The notes beneath the pieces are model-generated. The model was given only the letters and a program-made list of their open reading frames with translations. It made no database searches and was not told where the DNA came from. Of a DNA stretch of 64,000 bases, positions 43,593-52,559 are shown in pieces. This DNA comes from Bacteroidia bacterium (GTDB lineage Bacteria > Bacteroidota > Bacteroidia > J057), in assembly GCA_041391665.1 (NCBI GenBank), contig JAWKNO010000002.1, forward strand, positions 248,001 to 312,000. The letters run 5' to 3'. The translations under genes were made by a program, and so were the position numbers. The first letter of the stretch is position 1; every line of letters begins with the position of its first letter.

Positions 43593-44984
43593 TTATTTCG
43601 CAAACCAGAGTTTATCAAACAAACCACTTGTTGCCGCAGCGGGCACATTCGCGGTGTTGAGGTCGCGCTCGCGCTGAGCATAAGGATAACGGCCGGGAAC
43701 AGAAGACTGGCCAGGGTAAGGGGTCAGTGCAGGGAAACCGGTTCTTCTGAAGTCTGTCCATGACTCATACTGAGTGAACATGGCAAGGTACTTCTGATCC
43801 ATAATCATTTCCAGCGTAAGGTCCGCTGCATTGGCAGGAACTACAGCATCGAGGAAGGTCTGATCAGGAGCGGCACCGGTAACTTTGGTTACGGACGCGG
43901 TAACAGCTTCTGTGTATGCAGCCAGGGCTTCTGCAGTTTTACCGAGGCGGAAATTAGCTTCAGCTTCAATGAACTTAACTTCAGCATAAGTAACCAACGG
44001 TAGCTTGGAGTTGATATTTCCGTAGAAAGAACCAAGCGGAGATGCATCGATAGTCGGAGGGAAAACCGGCGAACCTGAATAACCGCCAGCTGCATCAGTT
44101 TTTGCAAAGAAGGGAAGTCTTGGGTCATCGTTTTCCAACAGTTTGTTGACAAAAAATTCACCTAAAACGAGGTCGCCACGCTGTGTATTAAACTGGTACC
44201 ATGGGTTAGCTTCGCGTGGATCGGCTGTACCGTAAGGGACAGCCATATCATCAGCGTTGCTGGCAATCGCACCGGCTTCGATAAATGAAAGTGCCTGATT
44301 TGCAGAACCAGTTGCATCCTTGTTGCTGGAGTGGTTGGCATAACGGGCTTTCAGTGCATAAGCAGCAGCGATCCATTTTGCTGTTGAACCTTTGTAGATC
44401 AGGTCATCATTTCCGGGGGAAACAGCACTGGAGCCACGAAGCTCAGCGATACCTTCGTCCAGCAGAGACTGGATTTTTGGATATAGTACAGTTTCAGAAT
44501 TGTCATAAGTAGGGGTAGTATTTTCTGTACCTTTCAGTGCTTCACTGTAAGGCGCATCACCCCAGGCAGAAGTAATCGTACCAAGAGCCAGAGCGGTCAT
44601 GATTTTTGCTACTCCACTGTAGTGCGTATTGCCATTTTCGGCAGATTTATCAACAATCACTTTCAGGTCCATCAGCATGTTTGCATAAGCTGCGTTCCAT
44701 GCATTGTTGATGTCACCAGCCAGAACGGTATAGCGGGTGGCCGCGTTCATCTGACGTGCAGTACCGACATGTGTCTGCATAAATACCTGACTGTACCATG
44801 CGAGGTCTTCACCCAGGAGCGAACCCATTTCAACAGTAGCGTTGGGCAGCAAGAGGGAGGAAGGCACATCCGCGGGGTTGTTGGGATCTATTGACAGGCC
44901 TTCTACAAACTGTGTACAGGCGCTTGTGAAGAATAGAATCCCTCCCGTGAGTGCGAGAGTGAATAATTTCTTTATATTTTTCAT
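43593..44984 (-). CDS. SusD/RagB-family nutrient-binding lipoprotein
   Basis: This is a 463-residue outer-membrane surface lipoprotein that captures a nutrient for the SusC porin. Features are the lipobox FFTSAC, the early segment LSIDPNNPADVPSSLLLPN, helical TPR-like regions (for example NNAWNAAYANMLMDLKVIV) and the C-terminal MIMDQKYLAMFTQYESWTDFRRTG typical of SusD-like_2 members. The start at 44984 (MKNIKKLF) gives the signal peptide. It follows susC by 22 bases. The substrate could be a peptide, glycan or other polymer; the genes around it do not decide this. Confidence 0.92.
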   Translation of the reverse strand: MKNIKKLFTLALTGGILFFTSACTQFVEGLSIDPNNPADVPSSLLLPNATVEMGSLLGEDLAWYSQVFMQTHVGTARQMNAATRYTVLAGDINNAWNAAYANMLMDLKVIVDKSAENGNTHYSGVAKIMTALALGTITSAWGDAPYSEALKGTENTTPTYDNSETVLYPKIQSLLDEGIAELRGSSAVSPGNDDLIYKGSTAKWIAAAYALKARYANHSSNKDATGSANQALSFIEAGAIASNADDMAVPYGTADPREANPWYQFNTQRGDLVLGEFFVNKLLENDDPRLPFFAKTDAAGGYSGSPVFPPTIDASPLGSFYGNINSKLPLVTYAEVKFIEAEANFRLGKTAEALAAYTEAVTASVTKVTGAAPDQTFLDAVVPANAADLTLEMIMDQKYLAMFTQYESWTDFRRTGFPALTPYPGQSSVPGRYPYAQRERDLNTANVPAAATSGLFDKLWFAK

Positions 44985-45006
44985 AATTATAATCAACATT
45001 TTGGAA

Positions 45007-48000
45007 TTAGAAAGAAATGCGGATAGCACCTACCCAGCTTTTTGTATTGGGAGAATTGAAGTAATCAAAACCCTGGCCATTGCTGGCACCTTTCAGGCTG
45101 GTTTCTGGGTCAATTCCCTGATAGTTGGTGTAGAGATACTGGTTACGGCCTGTGATGCTCACGTCAATAGCACCCAGTGGGGTTTTACTGAGCAGGCTTT
45201 TGGGCAGTGAGTAAGCCAGGGTGATTTCACGAAGTCTGATCCAGCTGCCATCTTCGATATAGGACTCGGTTGGGCCGGTAAAGCCAGAACCAGGGCCAGC
45301 AAAGTGCCAGTTCATATTCAGCGGAACAGCGATATCGTTGGTTTTCCATTCAGCAGGAGCGGTTTCATTGCCATCATAGCTGGAAGCGAGAACGCCATTA
45401 AATACAGCTACTTTGTTTTCCAAACGTTCTGTTTCAGTTGATTTAGCCATACCGAAGTACTCCAGCGCACCTCTTGTACCATTCCAGATGTCGCCACCTT
45501 TTCTAACGTCAATCAAACCGGAGAGAGAAAGACCTTTCCAGCTGAAAGTATTGGTTAATCCCAGCAACCAATCGGGGTTTGGATTACCCAGGATGCCTTC
45601 CTGTGGATCTTGTCTTGGGAAACCGGTATTGTCTTCGATGATCAACTGACCGTCAGAAGTTCTTGACCAACGGCTACCATAGAGGACACCATAAGGCTGA
45701 TTGAGAACCACATAGTTACCAGCACCTACGAAGTTTGAGCTGATAGAAAGGAATTCAAGGTCATCAACCAGTGCGGTAACTTCGCTCACGTTGCGTGTGA
45801 AGTTTGCAGTGATATCCCAGTTAAATCCATTGTTGTTGGAGCGGATGGGGTTTAAGGTGATAACAGCTTCGATACCCTGATTTACAACAGTACCTGCGTT
45901 TACAACAGTAGAGAAGAATCCGGAAGTGGTAGGAATCTGCGCACCGATGATCTGTCCTTCAGAAGTGGATTTGTAATAAGTTACGTCCATTCCGATACGG
46001 CCACTGAGGAAACGAAGGTCAAGACCAAATTCCAGGGTAGTGGTTTGCTCAGGAAGCAGATCTGGGTTACCAAGTGTACCATCAAGCGTAAACAGGTTCT
46101 GACCCAGGAAAGGAGCCGCAACACCGGAGATAAATCCGGAACCAGCACCACCACCTACGAATACAGTGTTGAGGAGGTATGGACCAGGCTCTTTACCAGC
46201 GGTAGCATAAGAAGCGCGGATTTTACCAAAAGGAAGAATTGTACCTTTAGACAGACCTAAAGCTTCGGTGAATACGAAAGCAAGGCTGGCAGAAGGATAG
46301 AAGAAGTTATTGTTGTTTTCCCCGAAGGTAGAAGCCCAGTCATTTCTTCCGGAAAGGTTCAGGTACAGCATGCCTTTGTAATCGAGGGCGAGGTCAGCAA
46401 AAAGACCAGCCAGGCGGATGGTTTCCTGTCCTTCAGATGCCGTGAAAGTACTGGCATTGGAGAGGTTGTAGAATTCTGGAATCGTTAATCCAGCACCTAC
46501 CGCACGAGTTGTTTGAGCAAATCTGTGGTTAAGATTATTTCCCAGCATCAGGCGACCACCAAAGTCTTCTGTAAAGCGGTGGGTTGCCTCAACAAAGAAG
46601 TCAGAGTTAACCTCAAACCAGCGGGAAGTCTGCTCAGTGATTCTTCCGGAAGCATAGCCACCGGCAGAGTTAAGTGCATATACACTCTTGCGGATATCTG
46701 ACCAACTGTCAGCACCCAGACGATAGCGGAATTCCAGCCAGTCAAGGGGTTTGTAGCTAAGCAGGGCATATCCGTTCATACGGTTTACCTGACCAGTGGT
46801 AGGGTTCATGTAAGCGGTCCAGTAGGGGTTGTCATAACCACCACCTGCGCGGTAGTTACGCTGTCTGCCGTTGGCATTCATGAAAGCTGCACGGTTGTCG
46901 AGGTCTACTACATCCTGTCCATAAGAGTTGTCAAATGAAGGTGGGGTACGGAGCAGACCCAACATGATTCCGTTTACATTGGAACCCTGCTGCAGCGAAG
47001 TCATATCTGTGTAGGTATAGGTGATTGAAGAACTAACAGTAAGCTTGTTATTCAGTCTTGCCTGACCAGCAGTACGGATAGAGGTACGATTGAAATCAGA
47101 GTTAGGCATGATACCTGTCTGAGCAGTATTGGAGGCACTCAGAATAAAGTTGGTATTCATATCACCACCTGACATCGTAAAGTTGTTATCCCATTTTCTT
47201 CCGGTCTGGAAAAATTTATAGGGATCGGCAGCTACAACAGCCTGACCTGTAGCATTGGCGGCAGTTTTCATTACCAGGTTGCCGTATGGGCTATAGTCAG
47301 AAGTAGTACTTCCATCATAAGAAAGATCGGCCATGTTGGGGCCCCATGAAGTGGAAATACGACCTGCGAGTGCACCGTCAAAGCCTTGAGCATATGTTTG
47401 GTTCAGCTCGGGGACACGGTTGATTTCATCAAAGCTGAGGGCAGTATTGTAAGAAAACTGCATGCCACCGCCTTGCTTACCGCCTTTTTTGGTAGTAATG
47501 ATAATTACACCATTGGAAGCGCGTGAACCGTAAAGTGCAGCTGCACCCGGGCCTTTCAACACAGAGATATCAGCAATATCTTCGGGGTTGATGTCGATGG
47601 CGCGGTTGGAGAGGTTTTCTCCTCCAAGTACACTTTCTCCTGTAGTGGTCTGTGAGTTGTTGATGGGTACACCGTCGATGACAAACAGCGGCTGGTTGTT
47701 ACCCGTAAGCGACGCATTACCGCGGATGACGATGTTGGCACCGGCGCCGGGAGCACCGGAAGAGTTGGTAACCTGTACACCGGCAACTTTACCGGAAAGT
47801 GCACTTACTACGTTGGTTTCACGTGAAGAAACCAGTGCGCTACCTTTTACTTCCTGTACAGCGGAGGTAAGGGAACGCTTATCCCTTTCAATACCAAAAG
47901 CAGTTACAACTACTTCATCGATTTCCAGGATATCCTGCTCCATAGCAAGATCAATTGTGCGACGACCAGCGATAGCGATTTCCTGCTTTTTCTTTCCAAC

Positions 48001-48222
48001 GAAAGTAAAAACGAGGGTTTCACCAGTTGCAGGAACTTCCAGGGAATATTTACCGTTTGCGTCAGTAAACATACCTACGGTTGTTCCTTTTACCAATACG
48101 GCAACACCCTCCAGAGCATCACCGGTTTGTGCGTCGGTAACTGTACCGGAGACTGAGCTCTGTGCAAAAAGCACATTTAGCCCGAGCCCGCACATGGCCA
48201 GGAATAATAAAAATCTTCTCAT
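45007..48222 (-). CDS. SusC/RagA-family TonB-dependent outer-membrane transporter
   Basis: This 1071-residue transporter has a signal peptide (to FAQ, about residue 21), a carboxypeptidase-regulatory-like domain (about 25-100, SGTVTDAQTGDALEGVAV), a TonB-box region (EIDEVVVTAFG), the plug (IVIRGNASLTGNNQPLFVID, SVLKGPGAAALYGSRASNGV) and a 22-strand barrel ending in Phe (VGAIRISF). With SusD it forms a nutrient-uptake complex energised by TonB. It is the first gene of an operon with susD and one lipoprotein, and has its own promoter upstream at 48277-48309. Confidence 0.95.
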   Translation of the reverse strand: MRRFLLFLAMCGLGLNVLFAQSSVSGTVTDAQTGDALEGVAVLVKGTTVGMFTDANGKYSLEVPATGETLVFTFVGKKKQEIAIAGRRTIDLAMEQDILEIDEVVVTAFGIERDKRSLTSAVQEVKGSALVSSRETNVVSALSGKVAGVQVTNSSGAPGAGANIVIRGNASLTGNNQPLFVIDGVPINNSQTTTGESVLGGENLSNRAIDINPEDIADISVLKGPGAAALYGSRASNGVIIITTKKGGKQGGGMQFSYNTALSFDEINRVPELNQTYAQGFDGALAGRISTSWGPNMADLSYDGSTTSDYSPYGNLVMKTAANATGQAVVAADPYKFFQTGRKWDNNFTMSGGDMNTNFILSASNTAQTGIMPNSDFNRTSIRTAGQARLNNKLTVSSSITYTYTDMTSLQQGSNVNGIMLGLLRTPPSFDNSYGQDVVDLDNRAAFMNANGRQRNYRAGGGYDNPYWTAYMNPTTGQVNRMNGYALLSYKPLDWLEFRYRLGADSWSDIRKSVYALNSAGGYASGRITEQTSRWFEVNSDFFVEATHRFTEDFGGRLMLGNNLNHRFAQTTRAVGAGLTIPEFYNLSNASTFTASEGQETIRLAGLFADLALDYKGMLYLNLSGRNDWASTFGENNNNFFYPSASLAFVFTEALGLSKGTILPFGKIRASYATAGKEPGPYLLNTVFVGGGAGSGFISGVAAPFLGQNLFTLDGTLGNPDLLPEQTTTLEFGLDLRFLSGRIGMDVTYYKSTSEGQIIGAQIPTTSGFFSTVVNAGTVVNQGIEAVITLNPIRSNNNGFNWDITANFTRNVSEVTALVDDLEFLSISSNFVGAGNYVVLNQPYGVLYGSRWSRTSDGQLIIEDNTGFPRQDPQEGILGNPNPDWLLGLTNTFSWKGLSLSGLIDVRKGGDIWNGTRGALEYFGMAKSTETERLENKVAVFNGVLASSYDGNETAPAEWKTNDIAVPLNMNWHFAGPGSGFTGPTESYIEDGSWIRLREITLAYSLPKSLLSKTPLGAIDVSITGRNQYLYTNYQGIDPETSLKGASNGQGFDYFNSPNTKSWVGAIRISF

Positions 48223-48276
48223 TTAATAAAGCTTTAGTTTGACGTTAATTAACACTTAATACAAAGAACGAACCTT

Positions 48277-48309
48277 CAAATTTAACACATTCTTCATGTA
48301 AGAAACAAA
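48277..48309 (-). promoter_or_regulatory. Promoter of the SusC operon
   Basis: On the minus strand TTTG (48306-48309) and TAAATTTG (48277-48284), 21 bases apart, match the Bacteroidota -33/-7 consensus. The leader would be about 45-50 bases long. Confidence 0.6.
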
Positions 48310-48499
48310 CATGTGAATATACCAAACACAAAGGTGGATTGACCAGACAAACGAAAAAAACAACAGTTTGGGTTGCTTGACCAACTATTTTACTTAAACA
48401 TTTCCCCTGTGTTTTGTTTTTGTAAATGGCCTGTTTTGCTTATTTTGATTTAATTTTCAGTTATCAGGCTTTGCCCCAGAATGGTTTGTGCCGGTTTTC

Positions 48500-48530
48500 T
48501 TTGCTCCGGGTAAAGGATTGTGTATATTTG
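48500..48530 (+). promoter_or_regulatory. Promoter of accD
   Basis: TTTG (48500-48503) and TATATTTG (48523-48530), 19 bases apart, give a consensus Bacteroidota promoter 28 bases before the accD ATG. Confidence 0.7.
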
Positions 48531-48558
48531 AATCTGGAACTTATAAAGATGTTAGATT

Positions 48559-49434
48559 ATGAGCTGGTTTAAGCGGGTAAAAGATAATATCCTCACCAAA
48601 ACCGAAGATAAAAATAACACGCCTGAAGGGCTGTGGAAGAAGTGTCCCAATTGTAAAAAAGCGCTGCAAACCAAAGCTTTAAAACAACAAGCCTACGTTT
48701 GTATTCATTGCGACCATCATATACGGATCGGAAGTGAAGAGTATTTTTCCATCATTTTTGACGATGGTGCTTATATTGAAAAAGACGATACCCTGATCTC
48801 TGGTAATCCTCTGAATTTTGTCGATACTCAAAAATATCCCGACCGTGTCCGGTCCAGTATTGAAAAAACCGGACTTACCGATGCCATTCGCACGGCTTAT
48901 GGAAAAGTAAATGGACTAAACCTGATGATTTGTGCCATGGATTTTCGTTTTATCGGGGGAAGTATGGGGAGTGTCGTCGGCGAAAAAATCTGTCGTGCCA
49001 TAGAACAATGCCTGACCGATGAAATGCCACTGCTTATTATCTCCAAAAGTGGTGGTGCAAGGATGATGGAAGGTGCTTTCAGTCTGATGCAGATGGCCAA
49101 AATCAGCGCCAAGCTGGCTGTCTTAAGTGAAAGGAAAATTCCTTACATTTCTCTGCTGACCGATCCTACAACTGGTGGGGTAACGGCCAGCTTTGCGATG
49201 CTCGGTGACCTCAATATCGCCGAACCCAATGCACTGATTGGGTTTGCCGGTCCTCGTGTGATTAAAGAAACCATTGGCCGCGATCTTCCGGATGGGTTTC
49301 AACGCTCAGAGTTTGTCCTTGAACATGGATTTCTGGACTTTATCGTTCACCGTAAAGATCTGAAAACTACCCTGTATAATGCTTACAGTATGTTGTTTCC
49401 CAAGGCCATAACCATTGTAGCCGAAAAGAACTAA
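48559..49434 (+). CDS. accD: Acetyl-CoA carboxylase carboxyltransferase subunit beta
   Basis: AccD with AccA transfers the carboxyl group from biotin to acetyl-CoA to make malonyl-CoA for fatty-acid synthesis. The 291-residue protein has the N-terminal zinc ribbon (Cys29, Cys32, Cys48, Cys51 in KKCPNCKK and CIHCDHH) and the crotonase-fold core with DFRFIGGSMGSVVGEKI, SKSGGARMMEGAFSLMQMAK and TDPTTGGVTASFAMLGD. It is a single-gene unit with its own promoter and a terminator shared with trxA. Confidence 0.97.
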   Translation: MSWFKRVKDNILTKTEDKNNTPEGLWKKCPNCKKALQTKALKQQAYVCIHCDHHIRIGSEEYFSIIFDDGAYIEKDDTLISGNPLNFVDTQKYPDRVRSSIEKTGLTDAIRTAYGKVNGLNLMICAMDFRFIGGSMGSVVGEKICRAIEQCLTDEMPLLIISKSGGARMMEGAFSLMQMAKISAKLAVLSERKIPYISLLTDPTTGGVTASFAMLGDLNIAEPNALIGFAGPRVIKETIGRDLPDGFQRSEFVLEHGFLDFIVHRKDLKTTLYNAYSMLFPKAITIVAEKN

Positions 49435-49441
49435 AAAAAAA

Positions 49442-49497
49442 CCTGAATGCTGAAGGTAAATGAAGGCGTAATCCTTCGTTTTTCTTCAACATTCAGG
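49442..49497. terminator. Nested bidirectional terminator between accD and trxA
   Basis: An outer stem pairs CCTGAATG and TGAAG with CTTCA and CATTCAGG; on the minus strand it is followed by nine T residues and ends trxA. Inside it GAAGG-CGTAAT-CCTTC followed by GTTTTT is a plus-strand terminator for accD. Confidence 0.75.
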
Positions 49498-49526
49498 GAA
49501 AAAATTAACTCTGCGTGAGATACTGC

Positions 49527-49850
49527 TTAGGCGTGCGCAGCCATTTTATTGGTCAGCACTGCCTTGGAAGTAAGTCCTACCTGCTTGTCAACGACTTGAC
49601 CGTCTTTGAAAATCAACAGCGTAGGGATATTCATAATGCCGTATTTAACAGCAATGTTACGGTTATCGTCAACATCCACTTTTCCGATAACAGCATTCCC
49701 ATCCATTTCATTGGCCAGGTCTTCAATAATCGGAGCAATGGCCCGACACGGACCGCACCATGCCGCCCAAAAGTCTATCAACACAGGTTTATCTGAGTTT
49801 AATACTACTTCTTCGAAGTTTTGCTCGGTAATTGTTATTGGTTTTCCCAT
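49527..49850 (-). CDS. trxA: Thioredoxin
   Basis: Thioredoxin reduces protein disulfides in the cytoplasm and is kept reduced by thioredoxin reductase. The 107-residue protein has the full family length and the active site WAAWCGPCRAIAP (Cys32 and Cys35), the cis-Pro strand MNIPTLLIFKDG and no signal peptide. The ATG at 49850 is the usual start; an upstream in-frame ATG adds eight residues with no homology. A -7 element lies upstream at 49872-49879. Confidence 0.96.
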   Translation of the reverse strand: MGKPITITEQNFEEVVLNSDKPVLIDFWAAWCGPCRAIAPIIEDLANEMDGNAVIGKVDVDDNRNIAVKYGIMNIPTLLIFKDGQVVDKQVGLTSKAVLTNKMAAHA

Positions 49851-49871
49851 CTTCTTGTAATTAATATTATG

Positions 49872-49879
49872 CAAATATA
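49872..49879 (-). promoter_or_regulatory. Possible -7 element for trxA
   Basis: TATATTTG on the minus strand, 22 bases before the ATG, matches the -7 consensus. No TTTG box is seen at a standard distance upstream. Confidence 0.4.
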
Positions 49880-49918
49880 ATACGCTTTTTTTCCTTAGTC
49901 TATCGCCTGCGCGACATT

Positions 49919-52531
49919 TTAGCTTTCCAACAGTGATTTTTTGATTTCCTGCAGTTTCAGTAGCGCCTCGACCGGTGTCATCCGATCAATGTCTACGCCA
50001 CTAAGCAATTGCCTGATTTTCAGGGTGTCTGCATCTTTCAACTCAAACATATTTAGTTGGATGGTCTGCTTATCAGAGAATTTTACGGCCTTTGCGCTAT
50101 CCTGATCGTTAATTTTGTTTTTTTCAAAATGTGCCAGCAAATTTTGGGCTCTCTTCACCAACACCTTCGGCATTCCGGCCATCTCAGCGACATTGATCCC
50201 AAAACTGTGTGCACTTCCTCCCGGTTTGAGTGTGCGCAAAAACAATACTTTCCCATCTACTTCCCGGACGGATACATTAAAATTGCGGACCCTGCTCAAT
50301 CTTGCTTCCAATTCGTTGAGTTCGTGATAATGGGTCGCAAACAGTGTTTTTGCCTGACAACCCGGTGTCTCATGAAGATATTCCACCAGCGCCCATGCAA
50401 TAGAAACGCCATCATAGGTGCTGGTACCCCTGCCTATTTCGTCCAATAATATAAGACTTCTGCCAGTGGCATTGTTGGCGATTTGTGCTGTTTCATTCAT
50501 TTCCACCATGAAAGTTGATTCTCCGCTGGAAATATTATCAGAAGCACCTACACGGGTAAATATTTTGTCAACCAGCCCGATTCTGGCCGATTCGGCAGGA
50601 ACAAAACTGCCCATTTGTGCCATCAGCACAATCAACGCTGTCTGCCGTAGGAGAGCAGATTTTCCCGCCATATTAGGGCCGGTGATAATGATAATCTGCT
50701 GGCTTTGATTGTCCAGCATGATATCATTGGGAATGTAGGGGTCGTCAGGTCCCAGCGTAGATTCGATGACCGGGTGGCGTCCCTGGCAAATATCGATGGT
50801 TTCCTCCTGCGTGATAACCGGCATAGTATAACGCTTGGCTTGCGCTACTTTTGCAAAGCTGAGCAGCATATCTAATTCTGCAATCAGACGCGCATTGCGC
50901 TGGATGGCATAAATATGATTTTGCATCAACTGTAAAAACCGGTTGTAATAGTCTGCCTCCAAAGACAAAATGCGTTCTTCCGCATGGAGGATTTTATCTT
51001 CGTATTCTTTTAACTCTTCTGTGATATACCTTTCCGCATTGGAAAGGGTTTGTTTTCTGGTCCAGGAGATCGGGGCTTTGTCTTTATGGGCATTGGTAAC
51101 TTCGAGGTAGTATCCAAATACTTTATTAAATCCGACTTTGAGTGAGGAGATACCTGTTTTTTCGATCTCTCTTTGCTGAAGTCCCAGCAGGAGTTTTTTT
51201 CCATTTTTCTGAATCTGGCGGAGTTCATCCAATTCTGATGAAACGCCATCTTTGATCACATGGCCATCCGCAACATTCCCGCTCATTTCCTCCATCAGCC
51301 AGGTATCCATTATATGGAGTGCAGGAGATACATCCTCAAACTCATCGGCTTTTCGGCTGAGCTGGTCCGCGCCAAAGGCATGAAGTATTTGTTTGATAGG
51401 TTCAATCAGCCGGAGCGAACGCCGGAGTGTATCTGCTTCTCTCGGAATCAATCGCAGCGTAGCTACTTTGGAGACAAGGCGTTCCAAATCGCCTATCTGC
51501 CTCAGTTGGGTCGTAAGTTGAAGCTGGCCATTCTGATCTTTCAAAAATGTGGTTACAATGTCCAGCCGCTTTTGTATTTGGTTGATATCTTTCAGGGGAA
51601 GTAAAATTGCCCGTCTGATCATCCTTGCGCCCATAGGCGTCAGCGTATGATCGAGCACTTCTACCAACGTTTTTCCATCCGGGTGAAGGGGGCGAACCAA
51701 TTCCAGGTTGCGGACCGTAAACTGATCCAGCCATACAAATTCCGAATCATCAAACCGGTAGATGCGGGTGATATGTCTTAGCTCCGCCTGTTGGGTTTCG
51801 TTGAGATAATGGACCACAGCGCCTGCGGCAATGATTCCGGCTGGTTCATCTTCCACGCCAAATCCTTTGAGGGATTGGGTTTTGAGGAGTTCCAGCAATT
51901 TTTCTCTTGCGTAATCAGGCTGAAACACCCATTCATCTACCCGTGTCAGGTAAAATTTTTCCCCGAAATGTTGTTTGAAGAGACGCAAATCTTTTCTTGA
52001 AATGAGTACTTCTGAGGGGGAAAGCGTATGCAGGATTTTTTCTGCATAGGAGAAATTGCCGGAGAAACAGAAAAAATCTCCGGTTGAAACTTCTACAAAA
52101 GAAACACCGACGGACTTGTTGTCAGGAAAATAAACTGCAGCCAGATAGTTGTGCTGATTGATTTCAAGTACTTTGTCATTGAAAGTAACGCCGGGAGTAA
52201 CCAGTTCGGTAACGCCTCTTTTGACTATTCCCTTTGCCTGTTTGGGGTCTTCCAGCTGGTCGCATACGGCGACGCGTTTACCGGCTCGTACCAGTTTGGG
52301 TAAATAGGTATCGAGTGCGTGGTGAGGGAACCCGGCAAGTTCCACATCAGCTGCCGCTCCATTGGATCTCCGGGTAAGTACGATCCCGAGCACTTTGGAA
52401 ACCTCAATGGCATCTTCCCCAAAAGTTTCGTAAAAATCTCCCACCCGGAACAATAACACAGTGCCGGGGTACTTCGCTTTGACTGCGTTGTACTGCCGCA
52501 TCAACGGCGTTTGGGATGAATCTTTTGCCAT
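49919..52531 (-). CDS. mutS: DNA mismatch repair protein MutS
   Basis: MutS recognises mismatches and small loops and starts repair with MutL. The 870-residue length is normal for MutS1. The mismatch-binding motif FYE (Phe33, Glu35 in GDFYETFGEDA) is at the N-terminus. The ATPase domain has Walker A GPNMAGKSALLRQ, SSGESTFMVEM and Walker B ILLDEIGRGTST. It lies 28 bases downstream of the secreted arylsulfotransferase-like gene, on the same strand, with no terminator between, so part of its transcription may come from the promoter at 54262. Confidence 0.97.
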   Translation of the reverse strand: MAKDSSQTPLMRQYNAVKAKYPGTVLLFRVGDFYETFGEDAIEVSKVLGIVLTRRSNGAAADVELAGFPHHALDTYLPKLVRAGKRVAVCDQLEDPKQAKGIVKRGVTELVTPGVTFNDKVLEINQHNYLAAVYFPDNKSVGVSFVEVSTGDFFCFSGNFSYAEKILHTLSPSEVLISRKDLRLFKQHFGEKFYLTRVDEWVFQPDYAREKLLELLKTQSLKGFGVEDEPAGIIAAGAVVHYLNETQQAELRHITRIYRFDDSEFVWLDQFTVRNLELVRPLHPDGKTLVEVLDHTLTPMGARMIRRAILLPLKDINQIQKRLDIVTTFLKDQNGQLQLTTQLRQIGDLERLVSKVATLRLIPREADTLRRSLRLIEPIKQILHAFGADQLSRKADEFEDVSPALHIMDTWLMEEMSGNVADGHVIKDGVSSELDELRQIQKNGKKLLLGLQQREIEKTGISSLKVGFNKVFGYYLEVTNAHKDKAPISWTRKQTLSNAERYITEELKEYEDKILHAEERILSLEADYYNRFLQLMQNHIYAIQRNARLIAELDMLLSFAKVAQAKRYTMPVITQEETIDICQGRHPVIESTLGPDDPYIPNDIMLDNQSQQIIIITGPNMAGKSALLRQTALIVLMAQMGSFVPAESARIGLVDKIFTRVGASDNISSGESTFMVEMNETAQIANNATGRSLILLDEIGRGTSTYDGVSIAWALVEYLHETPGCQAKTLFATHYHELNELEARLSRVRNFNVSVREVDGKVLFLRTLKPGGSAHSFGINVAEMAGMPKVLVKRAQNLLAHFEKNKINDQDSAKAVKFSDKQTIQLNMFELKDADTLKIRQLLSGVDIDRMTPVEALLKLQEIKKSLLES

Positions 52532-52559
52532 ATCGTCGTGTGTCGTGCGAATATAAGAT

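Larger units (their letters stand above)
48223..48558. other. Divergent intergenic region between susC and accD
   Basis: The 336 bases hold the susC promoter (minus) at the left and the accD promoter (plus) at the right. Between them are AT-rich bases with no gene, repeat or hairpin that I could recognise. Confidence 0.7.
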
